Below are positions 33,505 to 44,491 of a DNA stretch of 64,000 bases, piece by piece. Position 1 is the stretch's first letter. Each line of letters begins with the position of its first letter. Source of the DNA: Pelomyxa schiedti (Eukaryota; Evosea; Pelobiontida; Pelomyxidae). Made by a program: the position numbers and the translations under genes. The stretch covers positions 1 to 64,000 of the forward strand of contig JAHLWZ010000813.1 in assembly GCA_020536535.1 (NCBI GenBank), read 5' to 3'. The notes under the pieces are model-generated. The model had not been told where the DNA came from, did no database searches, and saw only the letters and a program-made list of their open reading frames with translations.

Positions 33505-35082
33505 ATGTGTTCTCCCAAACGTACAGTTGCAGTTCTTGTCAGACTGCGCTGCCAGAGCGCAATAAGAACCGTTTTCCGTAGTTATAGGAAAGGCCACTTC
33601 AAAATTTCTTCAGTTTGGCCCAACCCCGGAGTTCAAGACTTTCGATTTGTACCAAAAATCAATCACACAAGACGAAAAGGAGATGAGCATCCGGATTACA
33701 CTGTATTCAGCTAGGAACATAGCCCCGAGCACCACCTGCAGTGCCTCAGAGCTCAACCTTGACTGTGAGACTTCCATTCTCTCTGTATGGGGTGGTAGCG
33801 CTGGGATGTTTACTGAGCAAGTCCACATAGTGTGCCCTCTTTTTTTTGGAGTGTTAATACTGACACTGTGTAGAATGGGTGTCCTAAGAAGACCCCAGTG
33901 TGTGCCCATACTTTTGACCCATACTGGAACCACACGTGCTCATGGCCACTCAACATGGACACATGGAACGAGGCCCCAGATGACTTCACACTCAAGTTCA
34001 GAGTTCAAAGCGGCTCGCAGCTCTGTGGGCAGTTCAGCTACTCATGGCACCGCAAAATGCAACCTGACACTGGCTCGGTCACAATTCAAGGCCCGGTTAG
34101 TGGGAAGAGCTCACTGGGGAATACCTCGCTGACAGTGCGCTGCTTTGTAGACCTCTCTGAACAGGTAACAGTATCATTCCTTTGGTGTGACAACTCATAA
34201 TTGCGCAACTAGGCAAAAGCTGAAGCAAGGCAGCAAACTGCGGAGAAGGCCACTGCAAACTCTCAAGAAATAAAGGGAGAAATGATGAAGTTTGCCCAGG
34301 GTTTACTCCAGAGTTTGGCTGGTGAAATGTTTGCCAAAGTATTTGACCTGCGGTAATGTTCACGATGTGATTTGGAAAAAAAGGTTACAGAGGAAGACAA
34401 AGCCGCCTTGAGAGGGGCTTGTGAAGCAGCGGTGGCCTGGCTAAATGCCAACCAAGCTGCTTCCGGGGATCAAATTCAATATGAGAAACAGAAACTGGAT
34501 GGTATTAGCAGCATTTTAAATTGTCCACTTATTGTTTCGAGTAGGTATTGTCAATCCAATGCTCCAACGCCTTGAGCAAGAAGGTAAGATTGACATGAAG
34601 GCTGAAATGAGAAAGGGTATGGCGCAGATGAGCAATATGATGGGCGGAATGATGGGCGGCATGATGGGCATGGGAGGCGGAATGCCTGGGATGGGAGGAA
34701 TGCCAGGCAACCCAATGGGTATGTCATTTCAACATTTCATCCACTTATATGACCCAGGATGCATGGGCGGTCCAATGGGAGGAATGCCAGGAATGGGAAT
34801 GGGTATGGGAGGAATGCCGGGAATGGGAATGCAATGCCAAATGGGAGGAATGCCAGGTATGCAATGCCAAATGGGAATGTGTGGAATGCCAGGCCAGATG
34901 GGCGGAATGCCGGGCCAAATGGGAGGAATGCCAGGTATGCAATGCCAGATGGGTGGAATGCCGGGCCAAATGGGAGGGATGCAATATCAAATGGGCGGAA
35001 TGCCAGGAGGTATGGCATCCCATCATCTCTTTTTTTTTTTTTTGCACTTACGGCCAAAGCAATGCCAATGACATTGGGCTAA
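33505..35082 (+). CDS. C2-domain protein fused to Hsp70-type C-terminal lid and GM-rich tail
   Basis: Eight exons; introns 33521-33566, 33821-33888, 34165-34212, 34339-34383, 34502-34544, 34719-34757 and 35010-35059 keep the frame exactly. After a short lead, residues ~40-150 look like a C2 domain: EMSIRITLYSARNIAPS, then KTPVCAHTFDPYWNHTC and DDFTLKFRV. Then a helical region matches the Hsp70 substrate-binding lid: VTEEDKAALRGACEAAVAWL, NANQAASGDQIQYEKQKLDG, IVNPMLQRLEQE. The tail is a Gly/Met repeat (MGGMPGM, with Gln/Cys variants such as MQCQMGG), longer than the GGMP tails of ordinary Hsp70s. The ATPase domain is absent; there is no room for it. C2 domains often bind membranes through Ca2+, and the lid covers client peptides in Hsp70, so a membrane-linked co-chaperone is possible (inference). 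AATAAA at about 35188. Confidence 0.8.
34600..35009 (+). repeat. Met/Gly-rich minisatellite-like coding repeat
   Basis: Units of the form ATGGGNGGAATGCCNGG, with variants encoding MQCQMGGMPG, repeat about twenty times across the last exons of the C2/Hsp70-lid gene. They encode the GM-rich tail. Irregular units suggest slippage followed by drift. Confidence 0.85.
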
Positions 35083-35352
35083 ACCTGTTTCCTGTCGCTG
35101 CAGTCACAGCATGCAAATACGAACATATTGTCGTGGGTTTTTTCTTCAGTCATGGAAACAACAAAACTTGTTGCAGGCAAGTGGGTGAATAAATCAACAA
35201 ACAGTTGCGGTCATTTTCTTTGCCCACGCCTGCGTTAGAAGTTGTTGCAACGGTCGGCGGTAGAAGATCGTTTGTCCGTTACCTTCGGAGAACAGACAAG
35301 ATCTGAGGGAAATTTCCGAACCCGCAGGAAAAAGAACAAACAACCAAACGAA

Positions 35353-36746
35353 ATGCAACCTAACGAAACCGCACCTCCACCGCCACCGCCTCCGCCACCG
35401 CCTCCACCTCCTCCCTCATCATCGGGCACCTCTGGGCCACCTGAGATGGGTCGGGCAGCCAAAGCTCGCCACGACACCGCGGCAAGCGAAGCAGCTGCCG
35501 CAGCTAGGGAACGAGCCAGCGGGGGTGGAGGAGGCGGGGGCGGCGGCAAGCCGTCGACGGGGAAGACTGCATACACGTCGGTGGAGTCGGCCGCCGCCGC
35601 TATTGTGAAAGCGGCGCCACCGTCGCTGGGCGGTGCTTTGGGGAGGCAGATTGTCTACTTCAACAGAAACAAGTTTAGTAGTTTCCCTCTACTGGCTTCC
35701 CTGTTTGACTTTGTTGACCTGAGATTTAAAATTAAAAAAAAACCACACAAACAAAAAAGGTTACATGAAGTGGATCATCATATTCTTGGAGAGGATGTAC
35801 ATGTATCAAAAGGGAGGCAGTGCTACGGACTGCAAGGTGCCTAGAGTTTACTTACACCTGTGAATTTACCCTTCCGTTGCAAACATAGATGATGAAGACA
35901 AAACTGAGTACTTTGATGAACCTTCCGTAGTCGATGAAAAATGCCGTACACTAGCGCAGTGGGTTCATGCCTCGCATTATATGATGGCATACACTGGTGC
36001 TGGTATTTCCACCAGTGCAGGCATTCCTGACTTTAGGTCGTACTTGTCGTGGCCAGTGATGGAAGTTGATAAATTATTACAGGGGCCCTGAAGGAGCATG
36101 GACAGCTTTGTCAGAGGGGCGTAAAGTCAAAAAAACTGGAAAAATGACGGATATGGAACCTACTAAAGCACACCAAGTTCTGGCATCTCTATGTCGCCAA
36201 GACATACTAAAGTATCTCGTTACTACAAATGGAGGTTCTTGATCCACTCTTGTTAGAGCTTCTTTTCCTAAGTAGCATTGTATCACAGATGGACTCCACC
36301 TGAAATCCGGAATTCCTCCAAACAAACTCTCCGAACTGCACGGCAGTCTATACAAGTTCCGCTGCCGCACATGCAACACACAGTTGATCCACATGTTTGA
36401 AAACGGTGCGAGCCGGCCGGACTTCTGCTCCTGTGGTGGAATTCTGTGGTCCACAGGAGTAGGATTCGGAGACAACCTCCCTCAAGACGAGTGGGAACCC
36501 GCAAAGTCCCACTCCACTCACTGCGATTTGGCTCTCGTTCTGGGCACTTCTCTGAGAGTATCACCAGCCTGCAACTTGGTAGAGCACTCGTACAAGAACG
36601 GAGGGCACTTGGTTATTGTAAACCTTCAAACCACACCCTATGACAAGTATGCCCAGCTTGTAATCCGTGCTAGAACCGACGAAGTCATGGCCAAAATGGA
36701 GGCTGAGTTGGCCAAACTTGTATCACCACCCACATCCAGCTCTTGA
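35353..36746 (+). CDS. Sirtuin (NAD-dependent deacylase), SIRT6/7-related
   Basis: Four introns are removed. The catalytic core is clear: AYTGAGISTSAGIPDFR and GPEGAWT (NAD-binding, the latter typical of SIRT6/7-type enzymes), LVTTNGDGLHLKSG, ELHGSLYKF (catalytic His), CRTC...CSCGG (zinc site), LGTSLRVSPA and VIVNLQ. Such enzymes remove acyl groups from lysines on chromatin or other proteins using NAD. The loop that is usually QNxDGLH reads TNGDGLH here. The N-terminal ~110 residues are Pro-rich and then Ala/Gly-rich, encoded by a GC-rich first exon starting at ATG 35353; an upstream TTG frame is ignored. Last codons end with a short Ser/Pro tail. Next gene starts 66 bp on. Confidence 0.92.
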
Positions 36747-36812
36747 TGTAGATAGACATAAACACATAAAGTTGGTCTTTAATTAGCACATGATCCCCAC
36801 TTCCCGTAACTG

Positions 36813-37763
36813 ATGAAACAAGGGGAAAAAAAACAAAAAAGCCCAACCCGATGGTACGAAATACCACGAAATACCCCCTATTCACAACTCAACAAGGACG
36901 CAGTGCACCCCGTGGCTAGGTTGGGATTCGGCTCCAACGCCGACGTGTACGACCGCGGCCGGCCCGAGTACTCCCGCGCCGTGATCCAGGCGCTCTGCGA
37001 CTCCATCGTCCCCGGCCGCCCCGGCTCCGACACCACCGGCACTCCGCCGCACCCGGCGGTGCGAGTGGCCGACATTGGCTGCGGGACCGGGAAGCTGACT
37101 CGAGCCATCCTCGCGTGCCTGCCTCCCGCAGCCAGCGTGGTGGCCATCGACCCGTCAGCGGCGATGCTGGAGCAGTTTATGCACTCGACTACGGGATATG
37201 GCGAGAGCGGGAGCGGGAGCAGGTGCGTGGCTTCGCAGGGGACCGCGGACCGCACCGGGAGAAGTGACGCCGAGTTCGACGCCGTGTTTGTGGGGCAGGC
37301 GTTCCACTGGTTCGCGAACGAAGCTGCCATAACTGAAATGCGCCGCATACTTCGCCCGTCGGGCCTGTTGGCCCTTGTGTGGAACCAGGACGACGAGGAT
37401 TCGGCAGAGTGGATTCGCGGTCTTCGCGCTTTGACCGATGCTCACTTGGACCCCGCTATTGTCCCACAATTCAGGTCTGGTGCTTGGCGCGCTGTGTGGC
37501 GTGGTGCGGCCGCTGCAAGGCTCTTCGCTCCCATAACTGAGACCGTACACCGCGGCGCTCTTGTGCACAGGCTTACAAGGCCACAGTTATGGGATAGGGT
37601 ACAAAGCCGATCATACATCAGCGTCCTTCCTAGTGACAAGAAAGAAGCCCTGAAGCGAAGCATTGACGAGCTTCTCCTTAGTGTCTTTGGTGCTGACACT
37701 GGCAAAATGCTAGAGATACCAATCAATACAACTGTAGTTACAACCCGTGCACTTTCTTGTTGA
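36813..37763 (+). CDS. SAM-dependent class I methyltransferase
   Basis: A single-exon gene of 316 residues. Methyltransferase-11-type fold: VADIGCGTGKL (residues 85-95, motif I binding S-adenosylmethionine), VVAIDPSAAML (motif II), AFHWFANEAAITEMRRILRP and LALVWN (post-motifs). The N-terminal ARLGFGSNADVYDRGRPEY fits the family of small-molecule methyltransferases found in fungi, protists and bacteria. The substrate is unknown. It has no introns, unlike all neighbours, and is GC-rich throughout, so it could be an acquired gene or a retro-copy, but other genes here also have GC-rich first exons. AATAAA at 37792 is close to the stop. Confidence 0.88.
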   Translation: MKQGEKKQKSPTRWYEIPRNTPYSQLNKDAVHPVARLGFGSNADVYDRGRPEYSRAVIQALCDSIVPGRPGSDTTGTPPHPAVRVADIGCGTGKLTRAILACLPPAASVVAIDPSAAMLEQFMHSTTGYGESGSGSRCVASQGTADRTGRSDAEFDAVFVGQAFHWFANEAAITEMRRILRPSGLLALVWNQDDEDSAEWIRGLRALTDAHLDPAIVPQFRSGAWRAVWRGAAAARLFAPITETVHRGALVHRLTRPQLWDRVQSRSYISVLPSDKKEALKRSIDELLLSVFGADTGKMLEIPINTTVVTTRALSC

Positions 37764-38029
37764 AAGGTGGGTGGATATCCACCAACCAACAAATAAAGCT
37801 TGAGTTTCTTCAACTCCCAGACCGACATTTGTAAAAATGGATCAAAGGTGCCAGTTTTCCCGGCGCCTAAGTTGGTCTTGCAGGAACGGCGTCAGCTACT
37901 CGGCGATTTGGTGATGGCGTTTTGTGGCGAAGTGCTGGTTTTCATTTTGATTAAGGGCATAAGCAGGTATAGGCCGGTCAAAATGCGTTTCTGTCTGGGC
38001 ACCATTGAAAGTAGTACATTCTAAACAAC

Positions 38030-38760
38030 AAGGTTGATGCTTGATTTATTTGTACTGAATTGACCAAAGCATGCAGAACATAGACTAAATACCAACCAAG
38101 GAACAAGAAGAGCAAATGCCGGTATGAAAGAACTGGAGCTGTTCTTCAAGAAGTTTCCGCTGTTCTTTTCGTTCTAAATGATATATTAGTGCTTCTGGTG
38201 ATGCCACGTAGAGGCCCTTTTAAGGGTATGGCTACTGAGAGGGAAGTCATCATCGAATGAGTAATGCAATCAATTTGGAGGACTACTGGCAACAAGCTTG
38301 AGTAACCTTCACTCTGTGATCACTATCTACAGCAATTACCTGGCAAATCGGAAGTTCTTGTCCGCGAGCAGGAATGACTTGTTGACATGAACCTGCATGT
38401 TTGCTCCCTGTGTATTTACTCACAGTACTTTATCACAAGGGGCCTTCCGGAAGACTCTTCAGAATCCTCCCCTCTGGCAATTGTATAAGTATGTACACTC
38501 ATCAGGTTTGGGTTGGTTCCTTTTACACCCACCTTCATAGGAACAATGCTGTCTTCTTATACTGGAATTGAACATTTCAGCATTCCCGGTGACAGTGGCT
38601 TTTCCGGTGTAGCAATGCAGAGAGGAAGCCCTCTACGCAAAGGAACTGTCTCCTGTAAACGTGGAACGAATTGCTTCCTTGAGAACAGTGCAAATTAAAT
38701 GCTGGATGGATTCTAGGGAAAAGCAGAAGGCCAGACCCACTCATCATTCCATCTTAGTGA
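38030..38760 (-). pseudogene. Unrecognised broken coding stretch
   Basis: On the minus strand, several adjacent open segments have protein-like composition, for example ETVPLRRGLPLCIATPEKP, SIVPMKVGVKGTNPNLMS and, further down, LKGLYVASPEALIYHLERKE. Stops and frame changes between them are not all removed by clean GT-AG introns: one would need a ~14-nt intron near 38560. No family recognised. Either a decayed gene or a gene whose exons I could not join. Confidence 0.3.
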
Positions 38761-39707
38761 CTACAACCCCTAAACTGCTGTGTGGAGCAAGCTTCTGTAA
38801 GCTACTACTTCGAGAATAAATGAGAGGTTTCCGAATTATTGTTGGACCCCGTGGCCAACAACATCGCTGTGGGTCATGTTGGCCCCCACAATGCTTTTTC
38901 CTTCTCCTTTATTGTGAAACCATCAAAGAGTAACAACCTTAAGTGGGGTTTTTCTTCCTCGGATTGGGCTCTCGATCTCGACCCTCAGGTGTCGTAAGAA
39001 CAGTTCTCACAATCACCAATGCCCCCACCCCTGAGTGCACCTGCTTGTACCTCCTTTTTTTTTCTCTTTTGTGCTACTGACCCAGTTGCAAAAATTTCGA
39101 TATTTTTTCTTGGGAAACATTTAAAAGCGCGATTAAAAGCAAAAAACATAATAAACCAAACAAATCAAAGCCGGCAACAACACGGTGGGCGGGTGCATGC
39201 GTATGTGTTTCCTGTATTTGCTTATCGCGTTTTCCTACATGGTTTTTGTTTGTTTTTGTTTTGGTTTTGGTTTTTGTTTTGGTTTTTCCCCAGTGGTTGC
39301 TTGTTGTTTTCTTACATTCTTGTGGTGTGAAGGTACAAAATCCTCCTGCGCTATTGCCTCACACACTGTTGACTTGCAGCATTGGCAGTTGTTCAAAATT
39401 CTAATCTCTATGAAAGAAGAAGAAGGCTGCTCTCTCTGAATCTTCTGTGTATATTTTCTCTTGGTTAATTACTTTCGAAATTTAACCCTATAACCCTCTC
39501 TAATTTTACTTAACATTTCTCAATTTCGTTCCATTTCATTATTATTATCATCGGGGGAGAATTTATACCTGGATTTGACACCTTGGGATATCACATTGTC
39601 ATACTTTGGATTATTGGGATTATATCTTCTCGATTTCTGCTTGCTCTCTCACTGGGAACTCTCCAATTCTCCTTCCTTCCTGGCGGAAAAACTGGAAGAA
39701 GAAGTTG

Positions 39708-39859
39708 GTGTTCTGTGCTGGCCGCTTAACTGCTTTAGGCTGGGGAACACCAACTTCTCTCTGGTTCGAAACTGGGGATGATGGAGTCTTGGAGAGATGG
39801 TGGATGTGGTAGTCTGGCGAATTGTGTTCTATGCTGGCCATTTATAGGCTGGGGAACAC
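39708..39859. repeat. Diverged direct repeat with hairpin arms
   Basis: A block reading GTGTTCTGTGCTGGCC ... GGCTGGGGAACAC at 39708-39750 recurs in altered form at 39824-39859. The first unit also pairs with itself: 39701-39713 is the reverse complement of 39745-39757. Function unknown. Confidence 0.6.
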
Positions 39860-40034
39860 AGGGCACGTTGTCGTGACCCACATTGTTATCGTGGTGTGCT
39901 TGGAGAATGTGGACCAAGTTGGCGTGCGTGGTTGCTGCCGTTGAAAGGAAAACACAAACGAAATTTTCAAACAAAAGAAATGCGAATCGTTTTTTTCTGA
40001 AACCGACCGGGAAAAACGATATAACTAAGACAGG

Positions 40035-40361
40035 ATGCCAACAATGTGCAGATCAAATGCGGCAGTCGGTTGTGTAGCAACTTGCCTGACTGCTGTGCCT
40101 CCTCAACGTAGCAAAGAGATTACGTGGACTGGCACAAATTTCATAGTAGGAATGGATATCAGGGCTGGTGACTCCTTGAACCTCAGTCTGGTGTCCGGAG
40201 CTCCGTCTTTTGCGTGTGGATATGCCTGCTATGCTCACCCTCACGTGCACATCCTAATTATGGGAATGCCCCACTACAGTACACGTACCAGCACAACAAT
40301 AGTTACAAGTGGTGGAGATTGGAACACAAGGCTCGGGAAGCGGTGTGACTTTCGAAGTTAG
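40035..40361 (+). CDS. Possible first exon of unrecognised gene
   Basis: A 108-residue open frame with normal composition and cysteines near its middle (FACGYACYAHPHVHI). An ATTATGGG copy lies inside it at 40257, a placement seen in first exons elsewhere in the window. I cannot find a following exon before the convergent kinase gene. It may be the start of a broken gene. Confidence 0.25.
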   Translation: MPTMCRSNAAVGCVATCLTAVPPQRSKEITWTGTNFIVGMDIRAGDSLNLSLVSGAPSFACGYACYAHPHVHILIMGMPHYSTRTSTTIVTSGGDWNTRLGKRCDFRS

Positions 40362-40554
40362 TTCGGACCTACATTGGGCTCTTATTTCAGATTTACGGAA
40401 CCATCATTCCCAACAACAACCTAAGATTGTGGGTCATCATAACCACTTTCCCGGACAGTTGAAAGCCCTTCTGTCACCTGTTCCTTGATTTAATTCATTT
40501 ACCATCATTTTTTTATTTTGTTGTTAGCCAGATCATACAAATTACTTCTTCCTG

Positions 40555-43500
40555 TCACCCTTCTTCATCATATACACTTGGTTCCGGTTTGGCTGAGCTT
40601 GTTGGCCCTTGTCTGATTGTGTACAAGGTCTTGTATATAACGGCGAAAGTAGGCCGTTTGTTGGCCTCAGAATGCCAGCAGTCTAACATAAGCTTGTACA
40701 CTGCTTCTCCCAGTATATTTTGTGGTTCTTGTTGGAGATATCTGGGAATAGGCATACGATAACCAGCTCTGATTGCTGTGAGAGCCTGTTGGTTTGTCAT
40801 AGCGGGATAGGGTTCTATCCCAAACTCAAATATTTCCCACAGGACTACTCCAAAACTGTATTGGGGAGTTTGTTTTGAGGTTATTTTGTTCTGGGACACA
40901 CCTCCATACATCACTTTTGTCGGTGTAGGTTGCATAGTCGGCTGCCTCTGGAGCAGTCCATTTATATGGGAAATGGACGTGATTTGAGCTCACATAAGCA
41001 TTGGAAGTGACAACACGAGAGAGGCCATAGTCATTGACTTTGGTCGAGTACTTTTCACCATCTCGGGAAACCTTGTGGAATTAAGTATTCCATAATAGAA
41101 AAGAGTATTAAATACTAGACAGTTCCTGGCAGCTAAATCTCGGTGAACAACAGCTTGATCAGAGAGGTACTTCATTCCTGCTGCAGTTCCAAGTGCCATA
41201 TCAAGGAGATCCTTTGTTTTTTGCACTAAATAGAGTATTGTAGGGGGAACAGCTTACATTGAAGGTCATATTCACTCCTTGTCCTCGCAGAAAAACATCC
41301 AAACTGCCTAAAGGGAGGTATTCTCTGTATGCAATAAGAAAAAAGCCTATTGAATTCACAAGGTAGCTCACGTGCAAATAAATCTCCCCTCAGAACTGTC
41401 ATAAATACCATAGAAAAAAACGCAATTTGGGTGTCTGGGGAAATTTTAGATGGATTGGCAAATTGTGAATTAAGACACCTCAAAATGCATAGCATCTTAT
41501 ACTCGGTGAGGAACTCTTGGTCTCCTTCACTAAAAATTTGTTTCATGGCAACTCTAGTGGTATCTGTTTGAGTTTCGATTAACATCACTTTTGATCATTC
41601 AAAAATGCAACCTTGCCAGAGGCCTTCAAATACAGCTCCATGCCCACCATGTGCTATAAGGCGGATGATCTTAATGTCTTTCAGTAAGTATGACTTAATT
41701 GTAGCCGATGGGTCTGATCCCAGATTTGGGGATACTGCAGCTGATGACAACTGTGCAATTGCGGTTTGCAGTTGCTTTCGGGCACCCATCTTGACTCCCA
41801 ATTCCTAAAACCATTAATACTGAATGCATGGGAAGCTGTTACCTTCAAGTCAGCCTCTGTAAGAGAAGGAAGGGTGTCCAATGTTATTTCTTCATCCAAA
41901 AAGGCATTGAGATAGCCAGATAAGTTATGCTTTTCCAACCAGGCAGCCAATTCTTCCTGCTTCTTAGTTTTCAGATCTCTCAATTTTGAGGCTGTATCTG
42001 CTTGAGGTGCTGTGGGGCTAAGCTTTTCAAAGGACTGTGATGATGTCAAAAGAGATGGAATGGGTGGTGTGGGTGCATGCACTTGTGCTGTAGTGGTGGA
42101 AGACGAAGTGTTTGGTTGGGAAGTTGTTGATTGGGGGTTGAACGATGGAGATGTTTCAGATCCAGGTGGCAGTGTAGTTTTCACAAATTCTGGTGCAGAG
42201 TAAGAGACAAAACATAGAAGAAGGAAAACCAAGCGAAATGTGAGCCAGATCGTTGAGGTTTTTCTGTGATTTAAAGTCACTGTCAGAAAATCCAATACCC
42301 CCAAAGACCCATATTGTCCCATCATTCGACTGTGCCGCTATGTGGAAATACCGAGCAGTCTGGAGAGATTCATTACAAACAAGCACCCATGACTTCGTGC
42401 CTTTCAAAAATGAATTCATTGCTTTTTATTTGCACTCTACCTAAGTCATATGCAAGGAGGTCTCCAACTGGATTTTCTTTTGCTCTACCCCCCAATACAA
42501 GAATGAAGTGTGCACCATTAATATTACACAGTATTGCTGAGTGACCTCTTCGCGGGATAAACTCCACAGGTAGTGGAACTGATGTCCATACATTGGTTAC
42601 TGTTGGGAGTAGGTTGGTGAACACAATTGGGAAAAAGAACTTACTTAGATTCAATTCGTGCATTGTGCGACTATTTGCACCAGCAAATCCAGAAATTACT
42701 ATCATTGATGACTGGAAAAGAATTGCAGAGTGGAAGTGTCTTGGTGTTGGCACAGCTCCCACCGTTGAAACACATTCCCAAGTAAAAGTTTCTGAGAGGA
42801 GGAAGAGGAGTGACTATTGGTGGAGATTATGATACATACCTAAATGCAAGCGATATAAATCGTTCATGTATGAGGATCCAAATCCACCAAAGATAAACCT
42901 ATGAACAGTAAAAATGTCACAGTTTGACACTGGAGCTCACATTATACCCTTTCTTACAATTGCGGAATGCCCCCATCTATTCAGTTCATTAGCAATTCAG
43001 AATCAAGGGAAGGTATTGCAACCTCCTTGAAGGGACGTCTCCTTTACAGACTACTTTGTGCCATTTCTTTTTTACTGTTAGTGGGTCAATGAGGAGGGGA
43101 AAAAAAATATAGATATCAAACATTATATATCCTATAACAAAGAGGATGCCAAGTACCAAATGAGTAGCAATATGTGTCATTATTCTGCTGCCCGCAGTCT
43201 ATCCCCCCAAAGATATACATGTCATCTTCCCACACCACTGCCGAGTGGCTATGCCGTGGGGATGGCCCTCCACGAGAAGAAATCTTCTTCCATTTGGCAG
43301 TGCCTTAACAAAATTATGGCTAAAACGATTTTGTGGAGGTCTACTGAAAGTGAACTTATAAAAATCATTGAGATAAATACAATCATCTGGGTACAATGAG
43401 ATTCTCGAAGTTATTTTGAAACTGCTTACTGCTATAGCCACCAAAAATATACATTGAAGGGTCACTACCCCATACTGCAGAGGTATGACAATGTCTGACT

Positions 43501-44491
43501 TTTGGCCAAGGAATTTCTGCTGATGATGGCGGTGTCATATGAGAAAGGGAATGAACAATCAAATCATAATGTTCATTATTACTCAGAGTAAAGGCTTTGT
43601 GAAGAATTAGGAAATGCAACTTCAAAAATGAGGCGTACTACGAAAACATTTAGGGCCGTCTGGATCGGTTCCCGATTGTTTTCGCCAGTTTACTGATGCT
43701 GTTGAAAGAGACGATGAACTTACAGTGGAAGATGCAGATGTACGCAAAGGGGCAGGATCAGAAGAGGCCCGTAATTGAGTTTCTGAAGGGGTGTCATTTA
43801 CATCAGTTTCACCAGAGGAACGATCAGTTGAAGTTAGAAGGAGGTCATGCCGATCAACATTGGCTGATGTGCTGGTTGTGGTGCAAGTGGAATTAGGTTG
43901 TATGGCTTTATCTGTGCTATGATGCAGTTCACCAACATCTCTGGATTCCTTCAAACAAAAGGATTCCATAATTTCACTTGCTGCTGTCACCAAAGTACCA
44001 TTTCCTCCAACGCCTATCCCACCACTAGACCCAGCACTCCCATAAGTGTTACTGCTTATTGAACACAGTGATGTGATGTGTGAGGTGACCCATTGTTCAG
44101 TATCACCGTTTTTACATGAACTTGCCATCATTCTGTTGACGACGATAAGCAACGAACCCATAATTTTGTGAGAGGGAAAAGGTAATTGAACAGGAATAAA
44201 TTTAGTGTGGTGTTCATACTCTGGAAGCACGTGGGTCACATAATTCCACTCTGGCATACTCGCGGATTCGTCGGTGGCGATGACCACGTTAGCAGTTCTA
44301 AACAGTACTATGAATTTGGACCGAGGCATCAACCCATTGTACTGCATCAAAACAAACAGTTTGTCATCCGACTCGGCACTAAGGTAAGACAGTTAGCCCA
44401 GAACCCACAAACCATAAGCCACATACACTACACTGTACTGTGACAGGCGCCCAAACCATGGAACTACAAAAGGGCGCGGCTTCAACCACAT
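40555..44491 (-). CDS. Kelch-SAM tyrosine-type protein kinase
   Basis: A large multi-exon gene. Exon 1 (44439-44491) joins in phase to a ~240-residue N-terminal region without known domain. Then come about six Kelch repeats (for example [38 protein letters not shown]), forming a probable propeller, a Ser/Thr/Pro linker, a SAM domain ([19 protein letters not shown] ... [16 protein letters not shown]), and a kinase domain. Kinase signs: [19 protein letters not shown] (Lys), [10 protein letters not shown] (typical of tyrosine kinases), VNDYGLSR (DYG for DFG), [25 protein letters not shown] and [23 protein letters not shown] and KWTAPEA favour a true tyrosine kinase, but the tyrosine-kinase-like group is not excluded. 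Combining Kelch, SAM and kinase is unusual. An inverted ATTATGGG motif lies at 44158 near the 5' end. Confidence 0.85.

Larger units (their letters stand above)
37764..40554. other. Gene-poor stretch with broken coding and small repeats
   Basis: No full gene can be assembled between the methyltransferase and the Kelch-SAM-kinase. It contains a broken minus-strand coding stretch (38030-38760), a duplicated block at about 39.7-39.86 kb and a possible first exon at 40035-40361, listed separately. A plus-strand frame at about 38843-39000 also has protein-like composition. The remainder, for example 39020-39560, is AT-rich with T/G runs and I see nothing definite. Confidence 0.5.

Noticed and set aside
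33013-33714. Plus-strand 233-residue open frame across the MBD4-like first exon
   Set aside because: The minus strand carries the MBD4 lead-in SPLHLVEESLF; the plus frame is low-complexity and does not join the C2 protein in frame.
39019-39330. Plus-strand hydrophobic frame
   Set aside because: Composition is driven by T/G-rich DNA (Phe/Gly/Leu/Cys runs); no gene signs.
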